This document shows positions 1-9,533 of a DNA stretch of 64,000 bases, one piece after another. The DNA is from Arenimonas sp. (GTDB lineage Bacteria > Pseudomonadota > Alphaproteobacteria > Rhizobiales > Rhizobiaceae): the NCBI GenBank assembly GCA_019459145.1, contig JAIBEK010000018.1:124001-188000 (forward strand), written 5' to 3'. The position numbers and the translations under genes are program-made. Position 1 is the first letter of the stretch; each line of letters starts with the position of its first letter. The notes under the pieces are model-generated. The model was not told where the DNA came from, made no database searches, and saw only the letters and a list, made by a program, of their open reading frames with translations.

Positions 1-1158
1 CGCTACGTCCGTCAGGCTGCCGAGGATGATCGCGCGTCCGTCGGTCACGGGGCGCAGAATGACATCGCCGCCTGCCGTGATGCCGGATGTAGCGGCGATC
101 GTCACGCGATCCGCGTTGACGACCACGTCGCCCCCCGAGGAAACCGTAGCGGAGAAAGGGGCCTCCAGATTGAGTAGCCCATTGGCTCCGGTGGTGAGAA
201 TAACCGAACCGGTTCCGAAGGTACTAAGGCCGGCGTCGGTGCCGGTATCGTCAAGGATGCTGATGTTTCGGCCAACATCGACTATGAGATTTCCGCCGGT
301 CGTACCTGACTGGCTGTCTGCGACCATGTCGGCAAAGCCGCTGATCACGACATCACGACCGGCGTCGAACGTGATGCTTCCATTGGCGCGTACGTCGTTG
401 TCGAAATCGGCGCCCGCTGTCCCGAACGCAATGTCGCGGCCGACGGTCAGCGTGATGTCTCCGCCCGTCGCGGCGATGGCGTCCCGGTCCACGGCGGACG
501 TGATGTCGGAATCGAAGCCGATGGCCGTGAGGTTCACGTCGCCCGAAGTCGACCCGCCGCGGATGGATTCAGAGCCGGTCACGTCGGTCAGCGTGATCGT
601 GCCGAGATTGGTGAAGTCGATGTCGCCGGAGGTGGCGACATTGAGACCTGCGACGGCATCGGTCAATCCGCCGATTTGGACTGCTCCGACGTTGCCGATG
701 GCAATGCCGCCCGTGTTCGTCTCCGCCTCGATCGCGCCGGTTTGGGTTTCAATGGCATTGCCCGGAGCCCCAACTCCCGTCCCGGCGCTCAAAACGACCG
801 AGGATGCTTGAATGTCGACCGACGAGTCGGAGCCGGCCTCGGTAATGCTGCCGTTGGCGACGAGCGTGACGCCGTTGAATGTCGAGATGTTGTCGACGAT
901 GATCGAGTCCGGTGACAGTGCCGGATCCGCCAGATCGCCGATCTGCAAGCTGCCGGTGCCGAGCGAGTCGGTTATGTCGAGCGTGATGTTCACGCCCGGG
1001 ACAGAGGCCTGGATGATCAGTGAGTCCGCCGGGTGAGCGACGATTGCGAGCACCGTGCCGTCGCTGTCTCGGGTGATCACGGATGTCGCGTTGCCGGGCG
1101 TGCCATCGTCCTCGACGGTGTAGCTGCCTGCCTCGGTTATGACGAATGTGGTCGGCAT
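1..1158 (-). CDS. Large repetitive surface/adhesin-like protein, N-terminal part only
   Basis: The minus strand is open from an ATG at 1158 to the window edge, about 386 codons with no stop. A strong ribosome site (GAGGAG) lies just upstream of the ATG. The product starts MPTTFVITEAGSYTVEDDG and has no signal peptide. It is Gly/Asp/Thr/Ser-rich, almost lacks Cys, and repeats short beta-strand units such as GDITLTVGRDIAF, GSITFDAGRDVVI and GGNLIVDVGRNISI at about 20-residue spacing. This pattern is typical of filamentous-haemagglutinin-like or RTX-type beta-helix proteins. Secretion by a type I system through a C-terminal signal would fit the missing signal peptide, but the C-terminus lies outside the window. 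The exact family is not determinable here. Confidence 0.75.
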   Translation of the reverse strand, partial: MPTTFVITEAGSYTVEDDGTPGNATSVITRDSDGTVLAIVAHPADSLIIQASVPGVNITLDITDSLGTGSLQIGDLADPALSPDSIIVDNISTFNGVTLVANGSITEAGSDSSVDIQASSVVLSAGTGVGAPGNAIETQTGAIEAETNTGGIAIGNVGAVQIGGLTDAVAGLNVATSGDIDFTNLGTITLTDVTGSESIRGGSTSGDVNLTAIGFDSDITSAVDRDAIAATGGDITLTVGRDIAFGTAGADFDNDVRANGSITFDAGRDVVISGFADMVADSQSGTTGGNLIVDVGRNISILDDTGTDAGLSTFGTGSVILTTGANGLLNLEAPFSATVSSGGDVVVNADRVTIAATSGITAGGDVILRPVTDGRAIILGSLTDVA

Positions 1159-1570
1159 GGGATACTCCTCGGCGCGCTGACGGCGGAAACCATTATCCGT
1201 CGTGACTGAAGGCGAATTCGATATCGAAAATTTCGGAGTTGTTCATTTATATGTCCAGGCGCGAATATTGGCAAGGAATGTTACTCTGTCGCGCAAGAAC
1301 AACCTGCACGGGTGCAAGGTTCTTTTATGCAGTGTGCGCACCGGCCGGCTTCGGTGAAAAAAGTTCGGATGTCGGACCGGGAATGTTTCATCCGCGCACC
1401 AGCCACGTCTTGGCGGCTGTCGGGTTTAGTCCTCCCGTTCTCGCGTCAATCCTCAAGGTCAGGAACGGCGCTCGGCACTTCTCCTCGCGCGGGAGAAGAG
1501 GGTGTCCCAAGGCGGCACCACAATGCCAGGCAAGGGGCCGGCGCGTGAAAGGCCGGGGGAGGTTGGCCTT
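1159..1570. other. Intergenic region upstream of the surface-protein gene
   Basis: No convincing gene. The part next to the surface-protein start (1195-1260) is noticeably AT-richer than its surroundings and probably holds the promoter of that minus-strand gene. A short GC-rich stretch near 1481-1500 resembles the palindromic repeats found elsewhere in the window. Short open frames on both strands here have no recognisable content. Confidence 0.5.
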
Positions 1571-1600
1571 AAAATCCGGCGTGGCCGAAGCCACGCCGGT
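1571..1600 (-). terminator. Rho-independent terminator of the ydc operon
   Basis: A perfect 10-bp stem CCGGCGTGGC/GCCACGCCGG closes a four-base loop. On the minus strand it is followed by ATTTT. It lies 25 bases past the stop of the aldehyde dehydrogenase gene, the last gene of the operon. Confidence 0.85.
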
Positions 1601-1624
1601 TTGATCGTCATCCGCGAACGGTTC

Positions 1625-3049
1625 TCAATGGGCGATCATCACATGGCGGACGGCGGTGTAGTCCTCCAGCGCATAGACCGACATGTCCTTGCCGTAGCCG
1701 GACTGTTTCAGGCCGCCATGGGGCATCTCGTTGCACAGCATGAAATGTGTGTTGATCCAGGTGCAGCCGTAGCGCAGGCGGGCGGCGGTCTTCATGGCGC
1801 GGGAAATGTCCTTCGTCCAGACCGAGGAGGCAAGGCCGTAGTCGCTGTCGTTCGCCCAGGCGACCGCATCGTCGGTGTCGGAGAAGCGGGTGACCGAGAC
1901 GACCGGGCCGAAGACTTCGCGGCGCACGATCTCGTCGTCCTGCAGCGCGCCGGCAATGACCGTCGGGGCGTAGAAGAAGCCCTTCTCGCCCGACACCTTG
2001 CCGCCGGTGACGACCTCCATGTGGCTGTGCTCGGAGGCGCGGGTGACGAAGCTTTCGACGCGGTCGCGCTGGCGCCTGGAGATCAGCGGGCCGATCTCGT
2101 TTTCGGTATCGTCGGCCTGGTTGAACTTCAGCGTCGAGACGGCGGAGGCGAGGTCGGCGACGAAATTGTCGTAGATCTTGTCGGAAGCGTAGATGCGGCA
2201 GGCGGCGGTGCAGTCCTGTCCGGCATTGTAGAAGCCGAAGGTGCGGATGCCGGCGACGACGGCCTCGAGGTCGGCATCGTCATAGACGATGACCGGGGCC
2301 TTGCCACCGAGTTCCAGGTGGGTGCGCTTGACCGTCTTGGCGGCAGCCGCCAGCACCTTCTTGCCGGTGGCGATGTCGCCGGTGATCGACACCATGTTGA
2401 CCTTGGCATGGTTGATGATGGCATTGCCGACGCTTTCGCCGCGGCCGAGCACGACGTTGACCACGCCTTCTGGCAGGATGTCGGCCAGCAGCTTCGCCAT
2501 CTTCAGAGCGGTCAGCGGGGTTTGTTCGGATGGCTTGAAGACGACCGTGTTGCCGCCGGCGATCGCCGGCGCCAGCTTCCAGGCCATCATCATCAGCGGA
2601 TAGTTCCACGGCGCGATCGAGCCGACGATGCCGACCGGATCGCGGCGGATCATCGAGGTATGGCCGGGCAGGTATTCGCCGGCGACCGGCGCATGCAGCG
2701 AACGGATGGCGCCGGCGAAGAAGCGCCAGCAATCGACGATCGCCGGGATTTCATCGTTGAGCACCGCATTGATCGGCTTGCCGCAGTTGAGGCTTTCCAG
2801 CGCGGCAAAGCCGGCGGCATCCTGCTCGATCGCGTCGGCGATCTTCAAGAGATAGGCGGAACGCTGCGACGGGGTGGTGGCGGACCAGCTGTCGAAGGCC
2901 TTTTCGGCGGCATCGACGGCGGCGTCGACCTGGGCGAGCGAGGCCTCGGGCAGGTCGAGAATTGTGTCCCCGGTTTTCGGGTTCAGGACCTTTTCCTCGG
3001 TTTCGGTGCCGGCCTCGAACTTCGAGCCGATCAGCATTTGCGTGTCCAT
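1625..3049 (-). CDS. patD: Gamma-aminobutyraldehyde dehydrogenase (PatD/YdcW)
   Basis: NAD-dependent aldehyde dehydrogenase predicted to oxidise 4-aminobutanal, made from putrescine, to GABA in the cytoplasm. The start at 3049 (MDTQMLIG) follows a GAGGGAG ribosome site and gives 474 aa, as I recall for E. coli YdcW; the frame could also start five codons upstream. Visible motifs are the APWNYP cofactor region, the HLELGGKAP catalytic glutamate and the catalytic cysteine in AGQDCTAA. It is the last gene of a five-gene minus-strand operon whose order (binding protein, ATPase, two permeases, dehydrogenase) matches E. coli ydcSTUVW. Substrate specificity is inferred from that synteny and length, since betaine aldehyde dehydrogenases are close relatives. 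Confidence 0.88.
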   Translation of the reverse strand: MDTQMLIGSKFEAGTETEEKVLNPKTGDTILDLPEASLAQVDAAVDAAEKAFDSWSATTPSQRSAYLLKIADAIEQDAAGFAALESLNCGKPINAVLNDEIPAIVDCWRFFAGAIRSLHAPVAGEYLPGHTSMIRRDPVGIVGSIAPWNYPLMMMAWKLAPAIAGGNTVVFKPSEQTPLTALKMAKLLADILPEGVVNVVLGRGESVGNAIINHAKVNMVSITGDIATGKKVLAAAAKTVKRTHLELGGKAPVIVYDDADLEAVVAGIRTFGFYNAGQDCTAACRIYASDKIYDNFVADLASAVSTLKFNQADDTENEIGPLISRRQRDRVESFVTRASEHSHMEVVTGGKVSGEKGFFYAPTVIAGALQDDEIVRREVFGPVVSVTRFSDTDDAVAWANDSDYGLASSVWTKDISRAMKTAARLRYGCTWINTHFMLCNEMPHGGLKQSGYGKDMSVYALEDYTAVRHVMIAH

Positions 3050-3088
3050 GTCGTTCTCCCTCATTTGGTCTGTCGCGGGGCGCGGGCG

Positions 3089-3109
3089 GAAAACCGCTTC
3101 ACACTTTTC
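3089..3109. repeat. 21-nt dispersed repeat, copy 1
   Basis: The 21-mer starting GAAAACCGCTTCACACTTTT occurs here between ydcV and patD and again, base for base, at 57358-57378 between the COG0523 GTPase gene and the WD40 gene. Both copies are intergenic and precede a minus-strand coding start. Confidence 0.7.
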
Positions 3110-3128
3110 CTCGCCCCGCTTGTCTGCG

Positions 3129-3941
3129 TCATTTGCCGCTGCCCGAAATCTGGTCGGTGTCGCGGGTCAGGTAATAGGCGGCGAGGATCGGCAGCAGCGT
3201 GACGATCACCACCAGCATAGCAACCACATTGGTGACCGGGCGCTGGCGCGGGCGGATCAGTTCTTCCAGCATCCAGATCGGCAGCGTCGACTGCTGGCCG
3301 GCGGTGAAGGTCGTGACGATGACCTCGTCGAAGGACAGCGCAAACGCGAGCATGCCGCCGGCGAGAAGGGCTGTCGCGATATTCGGCAGCACCACGTAGC
3401 GGAAGGTCTGGAAGCCGTCGGCGCCGAGATCCATCGAGGCTTCGATCAGCGAACCGGAGGTGCGGCGGAAGCGGGCGACCGCATTGTTGTAGACCACGAC
3501 GACGCAGAAGGTGGCGTGGCCGAGGATGATGGTCCACATCGAGAACGGGATTTCGGCCAGCGAAAAGGCCGAGCGCAGCGCGATGCCGGTGATGATGCCG
3601 GGCAGCGCGATCGGCAGGATGACCAGCAGCGAGATCACCTCGCGGCCGAAAAACTTGGTGCGCGACACGGCGGCCGCGGCCAGCGTGCCGAGCAGCAGCG
3701 CGACGGCGGTGGCGATCGATGCGACCTTGACCGAAAGCGTCAGCGCTTCCCAGACGTCCGGCCGGTTCCAGGTGACGGCGAACCACTTGGTGGTGAGGCC
3801 CGGCGGCGGCCACTGAAAACTCTTCTCCTCGGTGGTGAAGGCGTAGACGAAGATCAGCAGGATCGGCAGGTGCAGGAACAGAAGCCCGCCCGCTGCCGCA
3901 AGCTTCAGGGGCCATCCGGCCGAGGAACGATCAGAGCGCAT
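3129..3941 (-). CDS. ydcV: Polyamine ABC transporter permease (YdcV-like)
   Basis: Inner-membrane permease of the PotC type, about 270 aa from an ATG at 3941 that overlaps the end of the preceding permease gene by 11 bp. A longer open frame upstream is only overlap with ydcU. The product begins [19 protein letters not shown], has about six hydrophobic segments, and carries the ABC-permease loop around [24 protein letters not shown], where it docks with the ATPase. It is the second permease of the putrescine-type importer. The overlap suggests translational coupling. Confidence 0.85.
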   Translation of the reverse strand: MRSDRSSAGWPLKLAAAGGLLFLHLPILLIFVYAFTTEEKSFQWPPPGLTTKWFAVTWNRPDVWEALTLSVKVASIATAVALLLGTLAAAAVSRTKFFGREVISLLVILPIALPGIITGIALRSAFSLAEIPFSMWTIILGHATFCVVVVYNNAVARFRRTSGSLIEASMDLGADGFQTFRYVVLPNIATALLAGGMLAFALSFDEVIVTTFTAGQQSTLPIWMLEELIRPRQRPVTNVVAMLVVIVTLLPILAAYYLTRDTDQISGSGK

Positions 3942-4881
3942 CGAAAGCCCCCATGCGTTTGGCGGCCCACAGATAGACGCCCATGATGACGATCGGCACG
4001 ACCGAGAAGGCGGCGGCGAGCGGTACATTGCCCGCGGTGCCCTGCTGGGCATAGACCGCCTGGCCGATGAACAGCCGCGAGGAGCCGACGATCTGCGGGA
4101 TGATGTAGTCGCCAAGCGTCAACGAGAAGGTGAAGATCGAGCCGGCGATGATGCCGGGCAGCGCCAGCGGCAGAAGCACATGGCGGAAGGTCTGGTTGGG
4201 CCGGGCGCCGAGATCGCCGGAGGCCTCGATCAGATTGCCCGGCACGCGCTCGAGCGCTGCCTGGACCGGCAGGATCATGAAGGGCAGCCAGACATAGACG
4301 AAGACCAGGAAGGTGCCGATATAGCTGATCGACAGCGAATTGCCGCCGATCACCGGGATGGCCAGGATGGCGTCGAGCAGCCAGGTCAGGTGCAGTTGCG
4401 CGAAAATCCAGGTGAGGATGCCCTCCTTGGCGAGGATCAGCTTCCAGGCATAGACCTTGACGAGATAGCTCGACCACAGCGGCAGCATGACGCCGAGATA
4501 GAAGAAGGCCTTCCATTTGCCGGTGGCGTAGCGCGCGGCATAGTAGGCGATCGGGAAGGCGAGCACGGCCGACGCGATCGTGACGACGGCGGCCATCAGC
4601 ACGGTGCGGAGGATGATGTCGAAATTGGCCGGGTTGAGCAACTGTCCATAGGTCGACAGCGTCAGCTCGTAATTGATCATCCCCGAGAATTCGTCGATCG
4701 AGAAGAAGCTCTGCAGCAACAGGGCGATCAGCGAGCCGATATAGATGATGCCGAGCCAGAGCACCGGCGGGATCAGCATCAGCGCCAGAAGCAGCGTCGG
4801 GCGGCGCCAGAACAGGTCCGACAGGCGGCCCATCAGGCCGCCGCGTCCCGGCAGGATTGATGTGGTGGCGATCGCGCTCAT
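3931..4881 (-). CDS. ydcU: Polyamine ABC transporter permease (YdcU-like)
   Basis: Inner-membrane permease of the PotB type, about 316 aa. The start chosen is the ATG at 4881 ([10 protein letters not shown]), which shares an ATGA overlap with the stop of the ATPase gene. The larger open frame to 5106 is translation out of the ATPase gene and is rejected. Six or so transmembrane segments follow a cytoplasmic leader, with an ATPase-docking loop near [22 protein letters not shown]. It partners with YdcV in the importer. Confidence 0.86.
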   Translation of the reverse strand: MSAIATTSILPGRGGLMGRLSDLFWRRPTLLLALMLIPPVLWLGIIYIGSLIALLLQSFFSIDEFSGMINYELTLSTYGQLLNPANFDIILRTVLMAAVVTIASAVLAFPIAYYAARYATGKWKAFFYLGVMLPLWSSYLVKVYAWKLILAKEGILTWIFAQLHLTWLLDAILAIPVIGGNSLSISYIGTFLVFVYVWLPFMILPVQAALERVPGNLIEASGDLGARPNQTFRHVLLPLALPGIIAGSIFTFSLTLGDYIIPQIVGSSRLFIGQAVYAQQGTAGNVPLAAAFSVVPIVIMGVYLWAAKRMGAFDAL

Positions 4882-5867
4882 GCCGCATCGTCCATATAGT
4901 GCAGGTCGGTCGGCTGCCAGGAAAGCCGGGTCGTGGCGCCAGTCTCCGGCACCGGTTGGCCTGCCGGCACCATGACCGTGAGGGCGATGTTGGCGGTGGC
5001 GACAGTGAGCCTGGTGGCCGCGCCGAGGAAACTTGTCGAGCGGACGTTCGCGGTAATGCCGCCATCGGTGACGAGGCGGATCGCTTCGGGGCGCAGGCTT
5101 GCCCACTTCATTTCGCCACCGAGCGCCTTCATGTCGGCGGGCGAGATCACATTGGAGGAGCCGACGAAATCGGCGACGAAGCGCGTCTTCGGACGGTTGT
5201 AGATCTCCTCCGGCGTGCCGGCCTGAACTATTCTGCCGTCATTGAACACGGCGACGCGGTCGGCCATCGACAGGGCCTCGCCCTGGTCGTGGGTGACGAA
5301 GATGAAGGTGATGCCGAGCGAGCGCTGCAAGGTCTTCAGCTCTTCCTGCATCTGCTCGCGCAGCTTGAGGTCGAGCGCGCCGAGCGGTTCGTCGAGGAGC
5401 AGCACCTTCGGCTTGTTGACCAGCGCACGGGCGAGCGCGACGCGCTGGCGCTGGCCGCCGGAGAGCTGGCCGGGTTTGCGCGCGCCGTAGCCCGGCAGCT
5501 TGACGAGGTCGAGCGCCTGTTCGGCACGCTGCAACCGTTCGGATTTATCCACGCCCTTGACCATCAGCCCGTAGGCAACGTTGTTGAGGATGTCGAGATG
5601 CGGAAAGAGCGCGTAGTCCTGGAACACCGTGTTGACGTGGCGGCGATAGGGCGGCACGCCCTCGGCCGTTTCGCCGAAGATCTCGATATGGCCGGAGGTC
5701 GGCTGTTCGAAGCCGGCGATCAGGCGCAGGCAGGTCGTCTTGCCGGAGCCGGAGGGCCCGAGCATGGCGAAGAACTCGCCGGGCGCGATCGCAAGATCGA
5801 CGGCATCGACGGCTTTGACGGCGCCGAAATGGCGCGACACCTGCGAGAATTCAACGGCTGCGGTCAT
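4878..5867 (-). CDS. ydcT: Polyamine ABC transporter ATP-binding protein (YdcT/PotA-like)
   Basis: ATPase subunit, 329 aa, energising uptake through the two permeases encoded downstream. It shows Walker A GPSGSGKTT (about residues 38-46), the signature LSGGQRQRVALARAL, Walker B VLLLDEPLGALD and the switch histidine in THDQGEA. A C-terminal TOBE-like domain from about residue 250 is typical of the PotA/MalK class. The gene is separated from the binding-protein gene by a 211-bp gap occupied by a long inverted repeat, whereas the downstream genes overlap or lie close together. Confidence 0.92.
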   Translation of the reverse strand: MTAAVEFSQVSRHFGAVKAVDAVDLAIAPGEFFAMLGPSGSGKTTCLRLIAGFEQPTSGHIEIFGETAEGVPPYRRHVNTVFQDYALFPHLDILNNVAYGLMVKGVDKSERLQRAEQALDLVKLPGYGARKPGQLSGGQRQRVALARALVNKPKVLLLDEPLGALDLKLREQMQEELKTLQRSLGITFIFVTHDQGEALSMADRVAVFNDGRIVQAGTPEEIYNRPKTRFVADFVGSSNVISPADMKALGGEMKWASLRPEAIRLVTDGGITANVRSTSFLGAATRLTVATANIALTVMVPAGQPVPETGATTRLSWQPTDLHYMDDAA

Positions 5868-5889
5868 GGGTACTCCGGTCGAGGTTTGG

Positions 5890-6075
5890 ACTTCTCTCCC
5901 CTTGTGGGAGAGAAAGCGATTTCAGCATCTTAGCCTTGGCTAAGTGCTAGAAATCGCAAGTGAGGGGGTGGGTGCGGAGGGGACCCCCTCACTTGCAGAA
6001 ATCTAACGTTTAGCACTCGCTACGCTCGGCTAAATCGTTGATTTTGCTTTCTCCCCCACCAAGGGGGAGAAAGGC
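5890..6075. repeat. Long imperfect inverted repeat (rhizobial mosaic-element-like)
   Basis: Nearly the whole gap between ydcS and ydcT is one imperfect palindrome of about 185 bp. The outer ends read CTCTCCCCTTGTGGGAGAGA and CTTTCTCCCCCACCAAGGGG, and the arms meet near GTGAGGGGG/CCCCCTCAC around 5960-5990. The arms still pair over about 80-90 bases with several mismatches and small gaps. This is the architecture of RIME-type rhizobial intergenic elements. Inside an operon it would fold in the mRNA just after the binding-protein gene. Confidence 0.75.
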
Positions 6076-6078
6076 TCG

Positions 6079-7236
6079 TCAGCGTCCGCCGATGACGCCG
6101 ATATAATCCGACACCCAGCGGTGGTACGGCACGCACTCGCCCTGGCTTTCGCATTTCGCGGTCGGCGTCTTCCAGAAGCTGATCTTCTCGAAATTGTCGA
6201 AGCCGTTGGCGGCGCAACCTTCGTCGGTCAGCAGCTCATTGCCCTTGCAAGCGGCAGGAACCGAGGGAACCGTGCCGAACCAGGCGGAGACGTCGCCCTG
6301 GACCTTGGGCGAGAGCGAGTGCTCCATCCACATATAGGCGCAGTTCGGATGCTCGCTGTCGGCGTGCAGCATGGTGGTGTCGGCCCAGCCGGTGACACCT
6401 TCTTCCGGGAAGGTCGAGGCGATCTTGGCGCCTTCGGCCTTCATCAGGTTTACCTGGAATGGCCAGGAACCGGAAGCCACGACGCCTTCGTTCTTGAAGT
6501 CGTCGATCTGGATCATGGCGTCGTGCCAGTAGCGGCCGACGAGCGTGCGCTGGACGCGGAGCAGGTCGAGGGCAGCCTTGTACTGTTCCTCGTTCAGCTC
6601 GTAGGGGTCCTTGATGCCGAGTTCCGGCTTGTGCTTCATCAGGTAGAGGGCTGCATCGGCGACATAGATCGGGCCGTCATAGGCCTGGACGCGGCCCTTG
6701 TTGGACTTGCCGTCGGCGAGCGTCATTTCCTCGAAGACGACCTTCCAGCTGGTCGGCGCTTCCTTGAAGGCTTCGGTATTGTACATCAGCACGTTCGGGC
6801 CCCAGACGTAGGGGGTGCCGTAGTGGACGCCGTTCACCGTGTGCCAGGGGGCGTTCTGCAGGCGCTCGTCGATAGTCTTCCAGCTCGGGATCAGGTCGGT
6901 GTTGATCGGCTGGACGCGCTTGCCGGCGACGAGGCGCAGCGATGCGTCGCCCGAGGCGGTGACGAGGTCGAAGCCGCCTTCGTTCATCAGGGCGACCATT
7001 TCGTCGGATGTCGCGGCGGTCTTGACGGTGACCTTGCAGCCGGTATCGGCCTCGAACTTGGTGACCCAGTCGTAATTCTTGTCGGTCTCGCCGCGCTCGA
7101 TATAGCCGGCCCAGGCGACGATGGAGAGCGCGCCTTCACCCTTGCCGAGTTCCTTCAGCGGTTCCTGGGCGACGGCATTGGTGGCGAAGCTGGCAACGGC
7201 AATGATTGCGGTGCACGACTGCAATAATTTCTTCAT
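6079..7236 (-). CDS. ydcS: Periplasmic polyamine-binding protein (YdcS-like)
   Basis: Substrate-binding protein of the importer, 385 aa, close to the length of E. coli YdcS. The N-terminus MKKLLQSCTAIIAVASFATNAVAQ is a signal peptide with a probable cut after AVA. The mature part contains PotD-family features such as the motif SIVAWAGYIERGETDKNYDW early on and YVWGPNVLMYN in the middle. It is the first gene of the ydcSTUVW operon and is therefore nearest the promoter. Putrescine or a related polyamine is the likely ligand, by synteny with ydcSTUVW. Confidence 0.87.
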   Translation of the reverse strand: MKKLLQSCTAIIAVASFATNAVAQEPLKELGKGEGALSIVAWAGYIERGETDKNYDWVTKFEADTGCKVTVKTAATSDEMVALMNEGGFDLVTASGDASLRLVAGKRVQPINTDLIPSWKTIDERLQNAPWHTVNGVHYGTPYVWGPNVLMYNTEAFKEAPTSWKVVFEEMTLADGKSNKGRVQAYDGPIYVADAALYLMKHKPELGIKDPYELNEEQYKAALDLLRVQRTLVGRYWHDAMIQIDDFKNEGVVASGSWPFQVNLMKAEGAKIASTFPEEGVTGWADTTMLHADSEHPNCAYMWMEHSLSPKVQGDVSAWFGTVPSVPAACKGNELLTDEGCAANGFDNFEKISFWKTPTAKCESQGECVPYHRWVSDYIGVIGGR

Positions 7237-7371
7237 GGCAATTTCTCCCGGTTGGGGGCCGCCTTATCGCGGCGTTTGTTCCCGAGCATGAAGGTGGCGC
7301 GAAACTGCCGCATTCGCAAATTCATTTGTCAGAACGGCGTTATCGGTTTTTCCGAATGGTCGGTTAAAATT

Positions 7372-7486
7372 GCCCCTCACCCTGACCCTCTCCCCGCACG
7401 CGGGGAGAGGGGACGGCCACGGCGGTGCCGTTTGTCCCTTCTCCCCGTCAGAACGGGGAGAAGGTGCCGGCAGGCGGATGAGGGGC
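7372..7486. repeat. GC-rich palindromic intergenic repeat, copy A
   Basis: The region starts GCCCCTCACCCTGACCCTCT and ends with GGCAGGCGGATGAGGGGC, with two internal hairpins (CTCCCCGC/GCGGGGAG and TTCTCCCCGT/ACGGGGAGAA). Its right part is repeated in opposite orientation at 29682-29790. It lies between the LysR gene and ydcS. Confidence 0.75.
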
Positions 7487-7496
7487 TTATCCCGGA

Positions 7497-8405
7497 TTAC
7501 CGTCCCCGCCCGCTCCTCAGCGCCTCGGCAATCCCGACGAAGTCGCGGGCGGATTGCGGCAGGCTCGAGCCCTTGCGCCAGACCATGCCGACCTGGACGA
7601 CGGGAAGCGCACCGGAGACGTCGCGGCTTTCGATGCGGTCGCCTTCCAGCGACCACGGGCGGTAGACGAGGTCGGGCAGGAGCGCCACGCCGGCGCCGGT
7701 CGCTACCAGGCTGCGCACCGCCTCCACCGAGCGGGTGCGGAAGGCTACGTGTGGACGGGCACCCAGCGCCGAGAGGAGCTTGCCGGTGTTCTCCTCGATT
7801 TCGTCGACGGTGAGCATGATCAGCGGTTCGCGGGCGATGTCGGCGATCGAGATGATGTCGGCGGAGACGAGCGGATGGCCCATGGGCAGCCAGAGCCGGT
7901 AGGGCGAGGTTTCCAGGATTTCGGCCTGCAGCGCCATGCGGTCGCGCAGGTTGGAGATCACCATGACCGCCACATCGAGTTCGCCGCCGATCAGCAGATG
8001 TTCGAGATAGGAACCGTTGTCCTCGATCGCCGAGACTTCCACCCCCGGGCAGGCGCGGCGATAGCGGGCGAGCAGGTCGGACAGCACGTAGCCGGCGACC
8101 AGCGAGGTGACACCGATATTGAGCGTGCCGCCGGTGTTTTCCTGGGTTTCGGAAAAGGCGTTGCGCGCGTCGGAGACGGTCCCCAGGATCTTGGTGGCGT
8201 GGCGCAGGAACTGGTGGCCGTTATGGGTGATCGACAGGCCGCGCGGATGGCGCTCGAACAGTTCGACGCCGAGATCGCCCTCGAGTTCCTTGATCGCCTC
8301 GGTCACCGAAGACTGCGAGATCGACAGGTTCTGCGCCGCGCGTGTCACGGAACCCTGCTCGGCGACGGCGATGAAATACTGCAATTGGCGAAGCGTGAAG
8401 GCCAT
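7497..8405 (-). CDS. LysR-family transcriptional regulator
   Basis: 302 aa. An N-terminal winged helix-turn-helix (MAFTLRQLQYFIAVAEQGSVTRAAQNLSIS, residues 1-60) is followed by a periplasmic-binding-like effector domain from about residue 90. It lies immediately upstream of ydcS on the same strand, with a palindromic repeat between them, so control of the polyamine uptake operon is a reasonable inference. The effector is unknown. Confidence 0.9.
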   Translation of the reverse strand: MAFTLRQLQYFIAVAEQGSVTRAAQNLSISQSSVTEAIKELEGDLGVELFERHPRGLSITHNGHQFLRHATKILGTVSDARNAFSETQENTGGTLNIGVTSLVAGYVLSDLLARYRRACPGVEVSAIEDNGSYLEHLLIGGELDVAVMVISNLRDRMALQAEILETSPYRLWLPMGHPLVSADIISIADIAREPLIMLTVDEIEENTGKLLSALGARPHVAFRTRSVEAVRSLVATGAGVALLPDLVYRPWSLEGDRIESRDVSGALPVVQVGMVWRKGSSLPQSARDFVGIAEALRSGRGR

Positions 8406-8602
8406 GGCCGGTTAGAGCATGGCAGACGGCGAAAGGGCAAGCGGTGGCGGCGATCGCGATTGGAAGAGGGATGGGCGCCCCTCTGCCGCACGGCAGGTGT
8501 GCAAAGTTTCGGACTTTGCAAATGCCAAGAGACGTATACGATCGATTCGCCTCCTTCCCCTGCGAAGGGGCCATTTCTGCTCCTTCCACGTCAGTCGGTT
8601 TC

Positions 8603-9493
8603 ATGAAATCCACGCCGCTCGGCTATGCCTTCGCCATCATCGCCTTCACCATATTCTCGGTGCAGGACGCCGTGTCGAAGCATCTCGGCATGAACTATCC
8701 GCCGGTGCTGGTCGCGATGTTCCGCTACTGGGCGTTTGCCGCCTTTGCCATCCTTCTGGCAATGCGGGCGCGGGGTGGCTTGAGGGCGGCGGTGGCCACC
8801 AAGCGTCCGGTGCTGCAGATCGCCCGCGGGCTTTTGCTGGCGGCGCAGATCCCGATCGCCATTTCCGCCTTTGCCAAGGTCGGGCTTGCCCAGTCGCAGG
8901 CGATCTTTGCCGCCGGTCCGCTGATAGTGGCGCTTTTGTCGGTGCCGATCCTCGGCGAGAAGGTCGGCTGGCGGCGCTGGACGGCGATCGGGGTTGGCCT
9001 GTGCGGTGTCCTGCTGATCCTGTCGCCGAGCGGCGACGAGTTCAGCCCGCTCGTCATCCTGCCGATCGCGACGGCGGTCATGGGCGCGTTCTACGGCCTG
9101 ATGACGCGACTGGTCAGCCGGGTGGATGGGCCGATGACCAGTTTCTTCTACATCGGCACCGTGGGTGCGGTGGCGCTCTCGATTGCCGGGCCGTTCTTCT
9201 GGACGGAAATTTCCGCCGCCGACTGGAAATGGATGATTCTGCTCTGTTGCACCGGCATTGCCGGGCATTACCTGCTGATCAAGGCCTATGACAACCTTGA
9301 TGCGGTCGCGGTCCAGCCGATCACCTATCTGCAACTGGTGCTCGCCTCGGGCATTGCCGTCGTGGTGTTCGGCGAGGTGCTGAGGACCAATATGGTGATC
9401 GGCGCGGCGATCGTCGTCGGCGCCGGCCTGTTCACCGTCTGGCGGGAGAATGTGATCGCCCGCAGGAGTTCCGAGGCGCAGTCCCGCGATTGA
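8603..9493 (+). CDS. DMT-superfamily (EamA) permease
   Basis: About 296 aa from the ATG at 8603 (MKSTPLGYAFAIIAFTIFSVQD). An upstream extension of the frame is low in hydrophobic content and is not used, and there is no clear ribosome site. About ten hydrophobic segments form two EamA repeats, the second beginning near LILPIATAVMGAFYG. This family exports amino acids, nucleosides or other metabolites, and the substrate cannot be read from the sequence. The gene is divergent from the LysR gene and convergent with arsA. Confidence 0.85.
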   Translation: MKSTPLGYAFAIIAFTIFSVQDAVSKHLGMNYPPVLVAMFRYWAFAAFAILLAMRARGGLRAAVATKRPVLQIARGLLLAAQIPIAISAFAKVGLAQSQAIFAAGPLIVALLSVPILGEKVGWRRWTAIGVGLCGVLLILSPSGDEFSPLVILPIATAVMGAFYGLMTRLVSRVDGPMTSFFYIGTVGAVALSIAGPFFWTEISAADWKWMILLCCTGIAGHYLLIKAYDNLDAVAVQPITYLQLVLASGIAVVVFGEVLRTNMVIGAAIVVGAGLFTVWRENVIARRSSEAQSRD

Positions 9494-9533
9494 GCGCCCG
9501 GCCGAGCAGGCACCATGCCCTGCGGTTCAGTCG

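Noticed and set aside
1502..3202. Plus-strand open frame of 566 codons over the aldehyde dehydrogenase gene
   Set aside because: It is the GC-rich antisense shadow of patD; the minus-strand product has all family motifs and this one has none.
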